DNA of 64,000 bases from NCBI GenBank assembly GCA_958510875.1, contig OY294067.1, forward strand, positions 248,821,736 to 248,885,735, in the 5' to 3' direction. The notes beneath the pieces were generated by a model. The model saw only the letters and a program-made list of their open reading frames with translations, ran no database searches and was not told the DNA's origin. Positions 55,850-64,000 of the stretch are shown here, piece by piece. Position 1 is the stretch's first letter, and each line of letters opens with the position of its first letter. The position numbers were made by a program, and so were the translations under genes. Origin of the DNA: Endomychus coccineus. Its lineage: Eukaryota > Arthropoda > Insecta > Coleoptera > Endomychidae.

Positions 55850-56520
55850 CAACAAGTGCCACCGTGTGACAATTCAAAGGAGTGTTTGGCGATGTTCAAG
55901 CGCGATAAAAATGACTCTTTGCGCCGTTTCGTAACCGTGAACGAAACATGGATACATCACAACACACCACAGACCACCGAACAGTCGAAACAGTGGACTT
56001 GTCCTGGCGAATCGAAGACGAATAAGGCCAAAGTGGGTGTTTCGGCCAACAAAGGCATGGCGACAGTTTTTTGGGATGTACACGGTATCGTCCATATCAA
56101 TTATCTTGAAAAGGGCAGAACGATCATCGGCGTATATTATGCAGAGCTGTTGGAGTGATTCGATGCCGATTTGACGCGAAAGCGACCGCATTTGGCCAAA
56201 AAAATGTATTTTTTCACCAAGAGAACACAGCGGCGCACAGGTCCGCAGTCGCAATGTCAAAATTGCTTGGATCGCGCTACGAATTGGTTCGTCATCCACC
56301 ATATTCTTCAGATTTGGCCCGCTGCGATTTTCATCTATCTCCAAACTTGAAGAAATGGCTTGACGGGAATAGATTTGGCTCCAACAACGATGAGGTCATA
56401 GCTGAAACAAACGCTTATCTTGAAGGATTGCCGAAATCGTATTATTTGGAAAGGATCGAAAAATTAGAAAAACATAGGATGAAGTGTATCGGGCTACAAA
56501 GAGATTATGTTGAGAAATAA
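55850..56520 (+). pseudogene. mariner transposase, catalytic part (dead)
   Basis: Frame 55829-56158 reads FVTVNETWIHHNTPQTTEQS, QWTCPGESKTNKAKVG and MATVFWDVHGIVHINYLEKG. The first catalytic Asp (normally DETW) is Asn, codon AAC at 55940-55942. A stop and frameshift at 56158 separate it from 56155-56520: VFFHQENTAAHRSAVAMSKL (second Asp is Glu), HPPYSSDLARCDFHLSPNLK (third Asp retained), ending near GLQRDYVEK. Two of three catalytic residues are changed, so transposition from this copy is ruled out. Confidence 0.92.
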
Positions 56521-56591
56521 AATAAGTGTAGACCAAATAAATCATTTGTCCTTTCATTCTTCAAAGACTTTTCACCTTGCCCTCGTGTGAT

Positions 56592-58740
56592 GCTGAATAA
56601 TCAAGAACTGTAATATCACATTAGGACCATGCGGCGTTAGCATCCTTGATCTAGTGTATTATGGCAAGATAGCAATAATTTAAAAAAATTAACAATAATA
56701 GTACAACACATAGGCTTCTTCACACTCTTCTGTCTTAACATTAGCCCACTCTTCATGAAACTAGTTCTTACATACGTCGCACTTCGTCCAATCCTCATCA
56801 GATGTTCAGTTTGGATTGCTCACGCCAGGCATCAAACTTGGTGGATCGTCATCACTAGATGATGGTTCTGTAATCCTATCATTATAGAAATTGGGCTACC
56901 GAAATCGCCGGGGCATTCAGTTTTTGTTACTCCCCTGGCACAAAGAAGACAATCGTATTGTGAAACCTTACTGAGTGTCTAATTTTCGTATTTCATTTTC
57001 AAGAATGTTTCACCAAATGGCGACAATAAACTTAATCAATTATTAATAACACCTTATATTTAGGTCGAACAGATGAATCATAAGCGTGGTCATTGCGCTG
57101 TTTCACAAAGATTCCTCGGTGGGGCATTTATGTATTCGTAATGATAGATGGCGTCGGAACATCTAGGTTTCTCTAGATTATTATATCTACGGTCACAACC
57201 ACAACCTACTCTTTCTGCTGTTGCGCATGAGAAGGCGAAACAGATGTCCAGAACTATTGGAATGTGTTGTCACTGGTCAATCTAATGAAATATTACCGCT
57301 ATTTAAATCATGTGAAGTTAGTTCTAAATAATGTTTTATTATAATAAAAAGTTAAATACAAATTTTGGTTTAATTCTACTGAAAATCTAGATATGTTACA
57401 TTCAACATATGGAGGTAAAACTCAATCTTTCAGAATCAATAAGCATCTGAATAGTAGCCCTTTAAATAATTTACTTATTTTGTTGTTGTTTAGATTTAGG
57501 AAACTCCAATTCATTCGCTTGATGAATTTTTTTAGGAAAATTAATCGCATATTTGTTCATTTCATAATTTTCGCTGTTGGAATACCGATAAATTTAAACC
57601 TTTCTACTGTACTAGTTATTTATTCATAAATAACCTCTATATAAAATATGATAAACATTACAATTTCCCTCATTGTATATTTTTGGGAATGAACTAAGTT
57701 CGGAATTATTGTAATCAATGATTTAATAAGAGAATATAACAAAGTTGTACTATTTTCACTTATTTTATTTCTGTTCTCTGTAAAATATTCGTCATAAACT
57801 TGTCAATACGTTTCACACGTATTTGGCTCATTTTCAGTCATTTTGTGATGAAAACCAATATTCATGTTTTAAATTTGCTCGTAGAGCTAACTTAAATTTT
57901 TGATCATAAGATTCCTGAAGAACAAGGATGTTAGGCGCCGACGGTTTGGTAATTATTCATCTTCATCTCTTAGACATTATAATTGTACATCATAATAATT
58001 ATTTAATTCACTTAAGAAGCCTGGAGTATGCAATTGAAATGAATATCAATATATCTCGAAGAATATGGATTCTCCATAATTTATAATCAATATTTCCAGA
58101 TATCCTATAGCTGTTCCAAAAATATACTAAAGATTAGTGCATTGAAACCTAGACGAGTTCCTGATGGCTAATACAACAAATATGGCACTGTTTGCATTGG
58201 CTTCGAGGTTTTCTCAAATCCAGGGAGCATATTTCAGACTAAAAGTGACAAACAACCTGTAATTGGATTATATCAATATGTACATAAGAAACCCTTTATA
58301 TTCTTTCTTCTGAAGATTTAGGAGCTTTTACCGAAATTAGTACATAGTTGCTATAAATTTCATTAAGCCTTCCTAATCTAATTTGTCTATCTTGGAACAA
58401 CAAAGAAAGTTTGGGAAGTAAATCGAATTATTCAAAGGAAAAGAATTGCTGGAGTGTTTGTAAGGTGTGGTCAAGATTGAATAAATGCGTGTTTTGGAGG
58501 TTTTCCACGATTTTGATTAGATTATAATTCTTTCCATTCTCACGCCGCTCCACTTTTATCCTTACACAAATTGCTCTGGTATGGGTGAATATTTGCTCAG
58601 TTTGATAAAGGAAAATGTTCGGACATAACATCATGATTGAAATAAAATTTCCATTATTATTGTTCTGATTTGAAATTGTGAGTTATTACATGTGAAGTTT
58701 ACTAATAATTGGGTTCTAAGAGTTTTTTGTTTTGACTCTA
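56592..58740. other. Intron DNA, nothing recognised
   Basis: AT-rich. Frames at 57393-57629 (+) and 58428-58634 (-) have no recognisable motifs. Confidence 0.4.
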
Positions 58741-58741
58741 G

Positions 58742-58886
58742 GGAGAACCACCGTCTCCTCAACCCTCCGTTGACAGACTTTCGGTCACATTTGCAGAAGA
58801 TTCAGTTCGCAGCGATAGTTCTACAAAGTGTAATTATTTCAGTCCGTTATACGAAATGAACAACATGCAGATTCCTCAAGGAGAAG
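58742..58886 (+). CDS. Unidentified host gene, second exon
   Basis: Acceptor gactctag and donor GAAG|gtaaat enclose 48 codons plus one base (phase 0 in, phase 1 out). The product reads GEPPSPQPSVDRLSVTFAED, SVRSDSSTKCNYFSPLYEMN and NMQIPQGE. It is acidic and serine-rich, likely disordered, with several possible phosphorylation sites. The phases join 44823-44933 and 62681-62864 exactly, which is the main evidence that the three exons belong together. Confidence 0.65.
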
Positions 58887-58999
58887 GTAAATAACATAAT
58901 TAGATAATCTACCATAAAACCAAATGGAGTGTAATCATCTTTTATTGAGGGAAGATTTGTTCAAATTATAATGTTAGTATGTATCATGATATTGATAAG

Positions 59000-59738
59000 T
59001 TATAAAAGTTTTTGAGTACCATTTGGGGTTAATAACGGAAATAATAAGTTACCCTCAGCTGGAGATAAATTGGAATTTAATAAATTGCTTTTCCGTTTAT
59101 ACATTACCATCCTTTCTAAATTACCTAGTTAGTTGTCTGTACTGTGTCTTAAAAGTGATAAACTTTCTTAACAAATGGTGTGACCTATATTTAAAATATG
59201 TTCGGCTTTCGCTAATTTTCCAAATTATTTTTTTATATGAGCAAAATAACGAGTTAATATGTCCCTTCTAGCTTAACTCACATAGCATTTTGAACACGAC
59301 TCACAATCGAGCTTGTAAATCCCGGATTAATCGAAGTTGGAAACTTTATCAAATGTGTTGCCTAAACGGTTTTTTAGCTCGTTCCTTTATATCTAAACGG
59401 GTAGTATTGCAAATGTAGAAGGAAAATTATTGAACTCATTAATTATTGAATGATAATAAATGAAACTTTTCAGTTTTAATCAACTATTTGAAGGTTGGGG
59501 CTTTGATTTGGTTAGTTGGTTGCGTTCCAATTTCCTTTTCTGTTAAGAAATTAAATTATTGATCAAAGTATAACGTTATTTTCTGAAGTTTCTGAACTTC
59601 GTTGTTATAATTTTGTTGGCTCAAAGGGGAGTTTAATGATCTATGAAGAAGACTCAAAAATTGAGCTATTTCATAAAATCAAATGGTGTAACTGAATCTG
59701 CAAGAGTATTTTTTGAGTGGGTTTCCTGTATATTTCGA
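59000..59738 (-). mobile_element. PLE family 2 copy, 3' part (split by transposon)
   Basis: The minus strand holds FEIYRKPTQ-like sequence at 59700-59738, then linker, GIY-YIG remnants (about 59280-59350) and the family 2 non-coding block (59020-59270). The sequence is colinear with 25650-26440. It is interrupted at 59738 by the THAP element and resumes at 60956. Confidence 0.75.
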
Positions 59739-60955
59739 ATAGGCTCATTCAACATTTTTTTTTATTTCATAATCCAAAAGTACTGTACTCTTATAGTCTA
59801 ACTAGCAAAAAAAAATTTTTTATTTACATGTTTACAGCCTAAAATTAATATTTGATATCCGTGCGCGTATAAACGAGGCGCGGCTGATTGTGACGTCACT
59901 ATACGTACGGTTGATGGGCGCCAGACAAGAGGTATTCGTTATTAGTCAACTCAGGTCAGTTTTCGTTGTGTGTTGACTATATGATCGTGAATTTACTATC
60001 GTTTGTTTAATAATGAGCGATAAAAAGAGTTTTCGCAAAAGTTGGTACCAGAGTGTAGGAATACATCTATAAATGCTATTCATTTGTCTGCCTGCCAACC
60101 AGAAAGTAAGAAAAGTTTGGCAGCGTGCTATGCGTAGAACTGATTTTGTGTCTGACAAAGGATCGAGATATTGTTGCGAAGATCATTTGGATGTGAACAT
60201 ATCAATATAATGAGGGTGAGTTTAATTTCTAATACATCACTTTCATATCAGATTGAAAAGGACATAGAAAATTACATGTACTTAAAAACTATGAAAAGTG
60301 GCAGAATACAAATGAAACCAGGTGTAATACCGCATATTTTTGATTGCCAAAAAAACCGCACTTATTCACATAGTACCAAACCTAGGGAAGTATTCAAAAA
60401 ACGGGAAAAACTAAATATTATGCAGACTTGCATAACTGAAATTTCTGATAATGATTTGGCTGCTCTTAATCAAGACACAGAAAGAGAAACTACTACTGCG
60501 ACACAAACCGCGGATCGTGGTATTCAAGTGAATTTGCAGTGTAAGTATAGAAGAATACTTCTGATAAAATCTAATGTGTTTACTAGGCGTTGTAATTTTA
60601 CTCCTTTCATTTCACTGCTAATAAAGTGCTTATTTTTGTTGAAATAGTCCATTATCATAAATAATCAGCTTTCATAAATCCAGCTTTCAATGCGTACATT
60701 TTAAAAAGAACAACATACTACACCAACAGGATGAATACGAGTAACACAAGCGATGCCGCGGTTACTAGACTACGTGTGCGTATAGTGACGTCACGCGTTG
60801 TTCTCAGTACTTTTCCACCAGCGCAACTTCAACTTGAATTATTTCAGTACAGGATAAAGCTATTGGTCTGAAATTTTTGTCAGTATATTAGGGGTTCAGA
60901 CACTACAAGAAAATCCATAACAAGTTATAATGTTAATTTCACTGAACGACCCTAT
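59739..60955 (+). mobile_element. THAP-domain DNA transposon (P-element-like), non-autonomous
   Basis: The ends ATAGGCTCATTCA and, reversed, ATAGGGTCGTTCA are imperfect terminal inverted repeats. A second pair of inverted sequences lies inside: GTGACGTCACTATACG (about 59890-59906) and CGTATAGTGACGTCAC (about 60779-60794), each containing the CRE palindrome TGACGTCA. The element is about 1.22 kb and carries a broken THAP gene but no transposase catalytic domain. It sits inside PLE family 2, exactly splitting the HLE..DIYRKPTQ segment. Confidence 0.75.
60014..60650 (+). pseudogene. THAP zinc-finger protein, frameshifted, with a 59-bp intron
   Basis: From the ATG at 60014: MSDKKSFRKSW, then VPECRNTSIN in a shifted frame, then FICLPANQKVRKVWQRAMRR in a third frame, TDFVSDKGSRYCCEDHLD up to 60192. 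A 59-base intron (gtgaac..tatcag, 60193-60251) joins this in phase 0 to IEKDIENYMYLKTMKSGRIQ and MKPGVIPHIFDCQ. C..C, the W of KVW, C..H and the final P-H-I-F block are the THAP C2CH signature. A Thr/Gln-rich linker follows (ERETTTATQTADRGIQVNLQ). THAP domains bind transposon ends or promoters. Two frameshifts make this a pseudogene unless bypassed. Confidence 0.75.
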
Positions 60956-61850
60956 TCCAAGTGATTACCATCTTTTATAATGTTAATATCAACGAAAGGA
61001 AGCTGCTTATCTGTTTCTATTTCGACAGTGAATTTCAGTGAATCAAAGTGGCTATTAAACGTGTTCAAAATGCCATCAAAATCAAAAGCTGTACTTACAA
61101 TCGAGAAAATATCATTGACATATTTATACCAAAATTTTGGAAACTGGTTTAATTTTAATTTCAAGAAGTTTTGAAATTCATTTAGAGAAACATTGGCTTG
61201 TTTGTTTATAGCAGTTTTTGTTAAAAGTGAAATAATTTGATCCATGCTTAAAGACGTAAGGATCACATACAGGTATTCTGTGCAGTATTAGCATATTTAA
61301 AAGCCATTTCGGAATGCTTATATCGACTCAAGGATTGGAGTATTTGTAAATAGTAAAACAACATCAAATGAAATGAGAGTATCAACAGGTTCAAGTTTGA
61401 GATCTTTCAATTTTGCAATTAGTCTTAAAAAAAAATCACAGACAAACTTCGTGCGACTTGGATGTTGCTAAATTCCTTAAATAACCATTTAAAAACTTCT
61501 ATGCCTCACCAAGTTTGCCTGTGAAAATTGTTATGTTTTGGAAATTGCGGTTATCAATTTTATGGAATTGAAAAATAAACTTTGGACTGCGATTAAAAAA
61601 GCTATACTAAAATACCTGCTACACATTGATTTGCGCGAGATCTTAGAATGAATTCGAAGACAGTTTCAAAAAGCTATCATTAAAAATAAAAGCAACTTTT
61701 TTGGAATACACATGGTTACAAATGACGTATCTTTTGATTTGCTGGTCAAAGGTCATATTTCGTTTAAGACCCATCCCAAATGTTAACTTTCCTCTTTTCC
61801 AGAATTGCCATATCCCATATCCCTATGTATTCTAAATGTAAATATAATAT
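60956..61850 (-). mobile_element. PLE family 2 copy, reverse transcriptase part
   Basis: Minus-strand frame 60952-61266 reads SLNEFQNFLKLKLNQFPKFW, YKYVNDIFSIV (catalytic YVDD changed to YVND) and LPFVDINIIKDGNHLE. Upstream (61270-61450) are SFDV-type motif A remnants and SRYKHSEMAFKYANTAQNT. The first Asp of the catalytic pair is lost and several frames are broken, so it is inactive. It continues into 59738 beyond the THAP insertion. Confidence 0.8.
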
Positions 61851-62386
61851 ATAAAAAAGAATTTTGGTGAAAACTACTTATTTACTATAATGTAACGTTA
61901 TCTTCATCGACAAAGCGCTTTCAACAAAATACGTAGATGTTTGAAATAAGAGCAATGCATTTTATCTCTCACGTACTAATTCATGGATAGTTTTCTGATC
62001 CTAGAAGCTGTTATCGAAACCTTCATATGATCTGGTTGGCGCATCTTCGACCGTTGAATTTTTGGTATTGAGATCAAGCAGAATGTTTGACCAAAGGTTC
62101 TATCATATTCAAATTGTGACAAAAAATCGTATGGTGTTCGGTGATAAACCCTATTGTTTTTCAGGAAAATCGTATAATAAACAAACCCTTCTCTGAAGGA
62201 TTGAAAATATTTAAAAATCATAACTCCCATAGTATGTATATATAGAATCTATTCGACACTTTTACCGTAAATTTGAGTTGATTTAAAACTGTTTTCACTC
62301 AGATTCAACAAAATCGGTCACAATAACAACAGCAACGTATTTACACCGTACTTCAACTGTTTATAACAAATGGCGATGAACCAAAC

Positions 62387-62450
62387 CTATGGTCTAGGGG
62401 CTTCCACTCAGTAGGCTCGGGTCTGATTCCCAGAAACAGAAATTATGTTT
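62387..62450 (+). ncRNA. tRNA-like or SINE remnant
   Basis: TGGTCTAGGGG (62395-62405) resembles an A box and GGGTCTGATTCCC (62428-62440) a B box, about 33 bases apart as in tRNA genes. The acceptor stem cannot be closed, so a tRNA-derived SINE relic or chance is more likely than a working tRNA. Confidence 0.25.
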
Positions 62451-62680
62451 ATGTAATAAAATGTTCAAACATTTGTAATTTGAATATTATTTATTTGTAT
62501 ATTTTATTATCTTCACACAAATGCGAAGACTATGTTATAGAATATCAAACAATTATATAAAAATCAGTAACCAAAGCAAATGATTCCCGAAGAGTGAATT
62601 TGTCGCGCACACTATTTATCTATTCTCCAAGCGGCAACGCCAGTTAATAATATATTTTCTATGACTTACAATATATAAAG

Positions 62681-62864
62681 CTGAAGAATCAGATGAGGAA
62701 GACTACTCTGCCAGTGCCAATGCAATCATCCAAAGAAGAGCTTCTACAAGAAAATCGAAAAGACGAAGTACACGAAGAACTAGTTCTCCATTTACTCCTG
62801 ATGTTTTACCCGGTACTGAAAATGGAAGGCGGAGATCATCGGTTTTCACAACTAGCTCGGGAGA
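62681..62864 (+). CDS. Unidentified host gene, third exon (continues past window)
   Basis: Acceptor atataaag and donor GA|gtaagtaac, phase 1 in and phase 2 out. The product reads AEESDEEDYSASANAIIQRR, ASTRKSKRRSTRRTSSPFTP and NGRRRSSVFTTSSGE. An acidic stretch is followed by a very basic Ser/Thr/Arg region with RRAS, RRTS and RRRSS, which fit protein kinase A or similar basophilic kinase sites, and could also act as a nuclear localisation signal. I do not recognise the family. The exon continues the reading frame of 58742-58886. Confidence 0.65.
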
Positions 62865-63244
62865 GTAAGTAACATGAATATACTCTGACAATTCTATCAA
62901 TTGAGTTATCTAATTTTCAAAATAACGTGATGATGAACACGTAACCAATGAAGAAAAACGCCATTTCAATTTACGATTTTAACAGATTTGCGTAGATATT
63001 GATGACTCAAATTTTAGAATTTTATCAATAGACATTTCGATGCTCCGTTAAGGAATATTCCAAAGGTGTGAATGTTGGATTTACAAATCTTACATGAACC
63101 ACGGACGGCGAATGCATCATATTTCTGAACGACTAATTCCTACATATCGATTCCAAAGGAAAACATATTTATAACCGTCGTCAGTCTTCAATTGACATCA
63201 ATTTTAATAATAGTCTAGTCAATAATGCCGAGAAAATGCGTGTC

Positions 63245-63812
63245 CCAACAAGTTTTCGAATGACAATTTTCCGAACGACAGTTCTTCGAATGACAGTTAT
63301 TTGAATAGACAGTTATTCGAAAAAACAATTATTCGAATAGATAATTATTCGAATAGGAATTAGTGGAATAGACATCAATTAATCGAATGGATACTTTTCG
63401 TAAATATTGTTATTACTTGCAATAATTTCTTTTATGAATAAAACATTGTAGGTAGGTTCTAGCCGAGGCGGTTAACGTCTCGATAATGCTTTTTACTGCT
63501 ACGTTATGTCGTTGATTGACTCTTTCAATCAACGGTTATGTGAACTTATGACGTTCCTAAATTTTCATATATGTTTGGTAATACTAGATTAGTAGGTTAT
63601 TTGAAATGTGATTGATTGATTGATGTTTCTTCTTTGTACACATTTGATTTTATTCATTATTAAAACCCTTTTTTAAATAATGTTTGCATTCGAAAAACAG
63701 ACCGATCGAATAATTGTCTCTTCGATCAGCTGTTCGTTCGAATATTTGACTGTTCGAATAACTGTATTTTCGAAAAGCTGTCCTTCAGAAAACGCAGTCT
63801 CTTGAAAAAATT
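63245..63812. repeat. Two inverted arrays of TTCGAATA-type short repeats
   Basis: The left array (63245-63410) repeats variants of GACAGTTATTCGAATA about every 17 bases, about eight units. The right array (63688-63812) repeats the reverse complement (TTCGAATAACTGT-like), about six units. The 280 bases between them show no repeat. The layout suggests a DNA element with repeat-rich terminal inverted regions. Open frames here are repeat translations. Confidence 0.7.
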
Positions 63813-64000
63813 TTTTTTTGATAAACTGTTCTAGATTCGAGAAAATGGACCAGAGTACCAATCGTCACGATGAAAATTGTCGGATTTTGATTTTTGTGAG
63901 TAGGTTTATCTGCTGTCCGGGATGAGTTATTAGCTAAAATCCGTTTGACGTTGGAAAACATTAAAATAGAAAACAAATATTTTTGACATTTGGGAATCAA

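Larger units (their letters stand above)
54261..56587 (+). mobile_element. mariner element 2, interrupted by a PLE
   Basis: The ends TACGAGGACAAGGTGAAAAG and, reversed, CACGAGGGCAAGGTGAAAAG are the same terminal inverted repeats as element 1. TA precedes the left end and TG follows the right. Without the inserted PLE (54746-55823) it would be about 1.25 kb. About 29 bases of transposase sequence present in element 1 are missing at the insertion point. Confidence 0.92.
44934..58741 (+). other. 13.8 kb intron of the unidentified host gene
   Basis: Begins gtagct and ends gactctag. It contains the LINE, PLE and mariner insertions listed separately. Stretches without a call inside it (46.7-48.2, 51.0-52.2, 53.3-54.2 and 56.6-58.7 kb) are AT-rich, with no gene recognised. 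Confidence 0.55.

Noticed and set aside
61900..61925. Minus-strand GAAAGCGCTTTG resembling the 2.46 kb hammerhead 3' half
   Set aside because: No CTGANGA box or stem II upstream; at most a relic.
62387..62450. A working tRNA gene
   Set aside because: A- and B-box-like words are present but no acceptor or anticodon stem can be folded; kept only as a low-confidence SINE-like remnant.

Overview
This window looks like insect nuclear DNA: AT-rich, with short exons, GT-AG introns of up to about 20 kb, and dense, mostly decayed transposable elements. No bacterial-type operons, rRNA or CRISPR arrays are visible. The species cannot be fixed from the sequence.

Two host genes run left to right. The first matches the coiled-coil and C-terminal part of NOS1AP/CAPON (carboxyl-terminal PDZ ligand of neuronal nitric oxide synthase). 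Its phase-0 exons lie at 130-339 and 606-755, followed by a 20 kb intron and a long exon at 21203-22237 with a stop and polyA signals. Two further phase-compatible exons (26812-26864 and 29865-30081) could form an alternative 3' end. The second gene has exons at 44823-44933, 58742-58886 and 62681-62864 whose phases chain perfectly (0, 0/1, 1/2). It starts with ATG, continues past the window and encodes an acidic then very basic, serine-rich segment with RRxS sites. I could not name it.

The rest is mobile DNA. The dominant class is Penelope-like elements (PLEs) of at least four families, recognised by fragments of reverse transcriptase (YVDD-type box) and GIY-YIG endonuclease. Their terminal repeats carry hammerhead-ribozyme-like cores (CTGANGA, stem II hairpin, GAAA, short palindromic stem III, NUH, stem I complement). 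Several copies show the same layout: a reversed terminal repeat at the 5' end and a sense one at the 3' end, so the ribozyme motifs point outward. One is inserted in a mariner element (54.3-56.6 kb), one is itself split by a THAP-domain DNA transposon (59.7-61.0 kb), and one forms an 0.8 kb palindrome (52.2-53.05 kb).

Other elements: two dead mariner copies (12.1-13.4 and 54.3-56.6 kb); a CR1/Jockey-group LINE with a long ORF (37.2-40.0 kb) apparently nested in an older RNase-H-type LINE (36.4-40.8 kb); an R1/I-type RNase H fragment (5.06-6.19 kb); three Jockey-like RT fragments (34.7-36.2, 45.6-46.7, 50.2-51.0 kb); three inverted-repeat MITE or foldback elements (9.5, 15.3, 19.9 kb); degenerate tandem arrays (10.9-11.7, 48.8-49.25, 63.2-63.8 kb); and a TC microsatellite (8.78-8.85 kb). 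Stretches not listed are AT-rich introns or intergenic DNA in which I see no gene.
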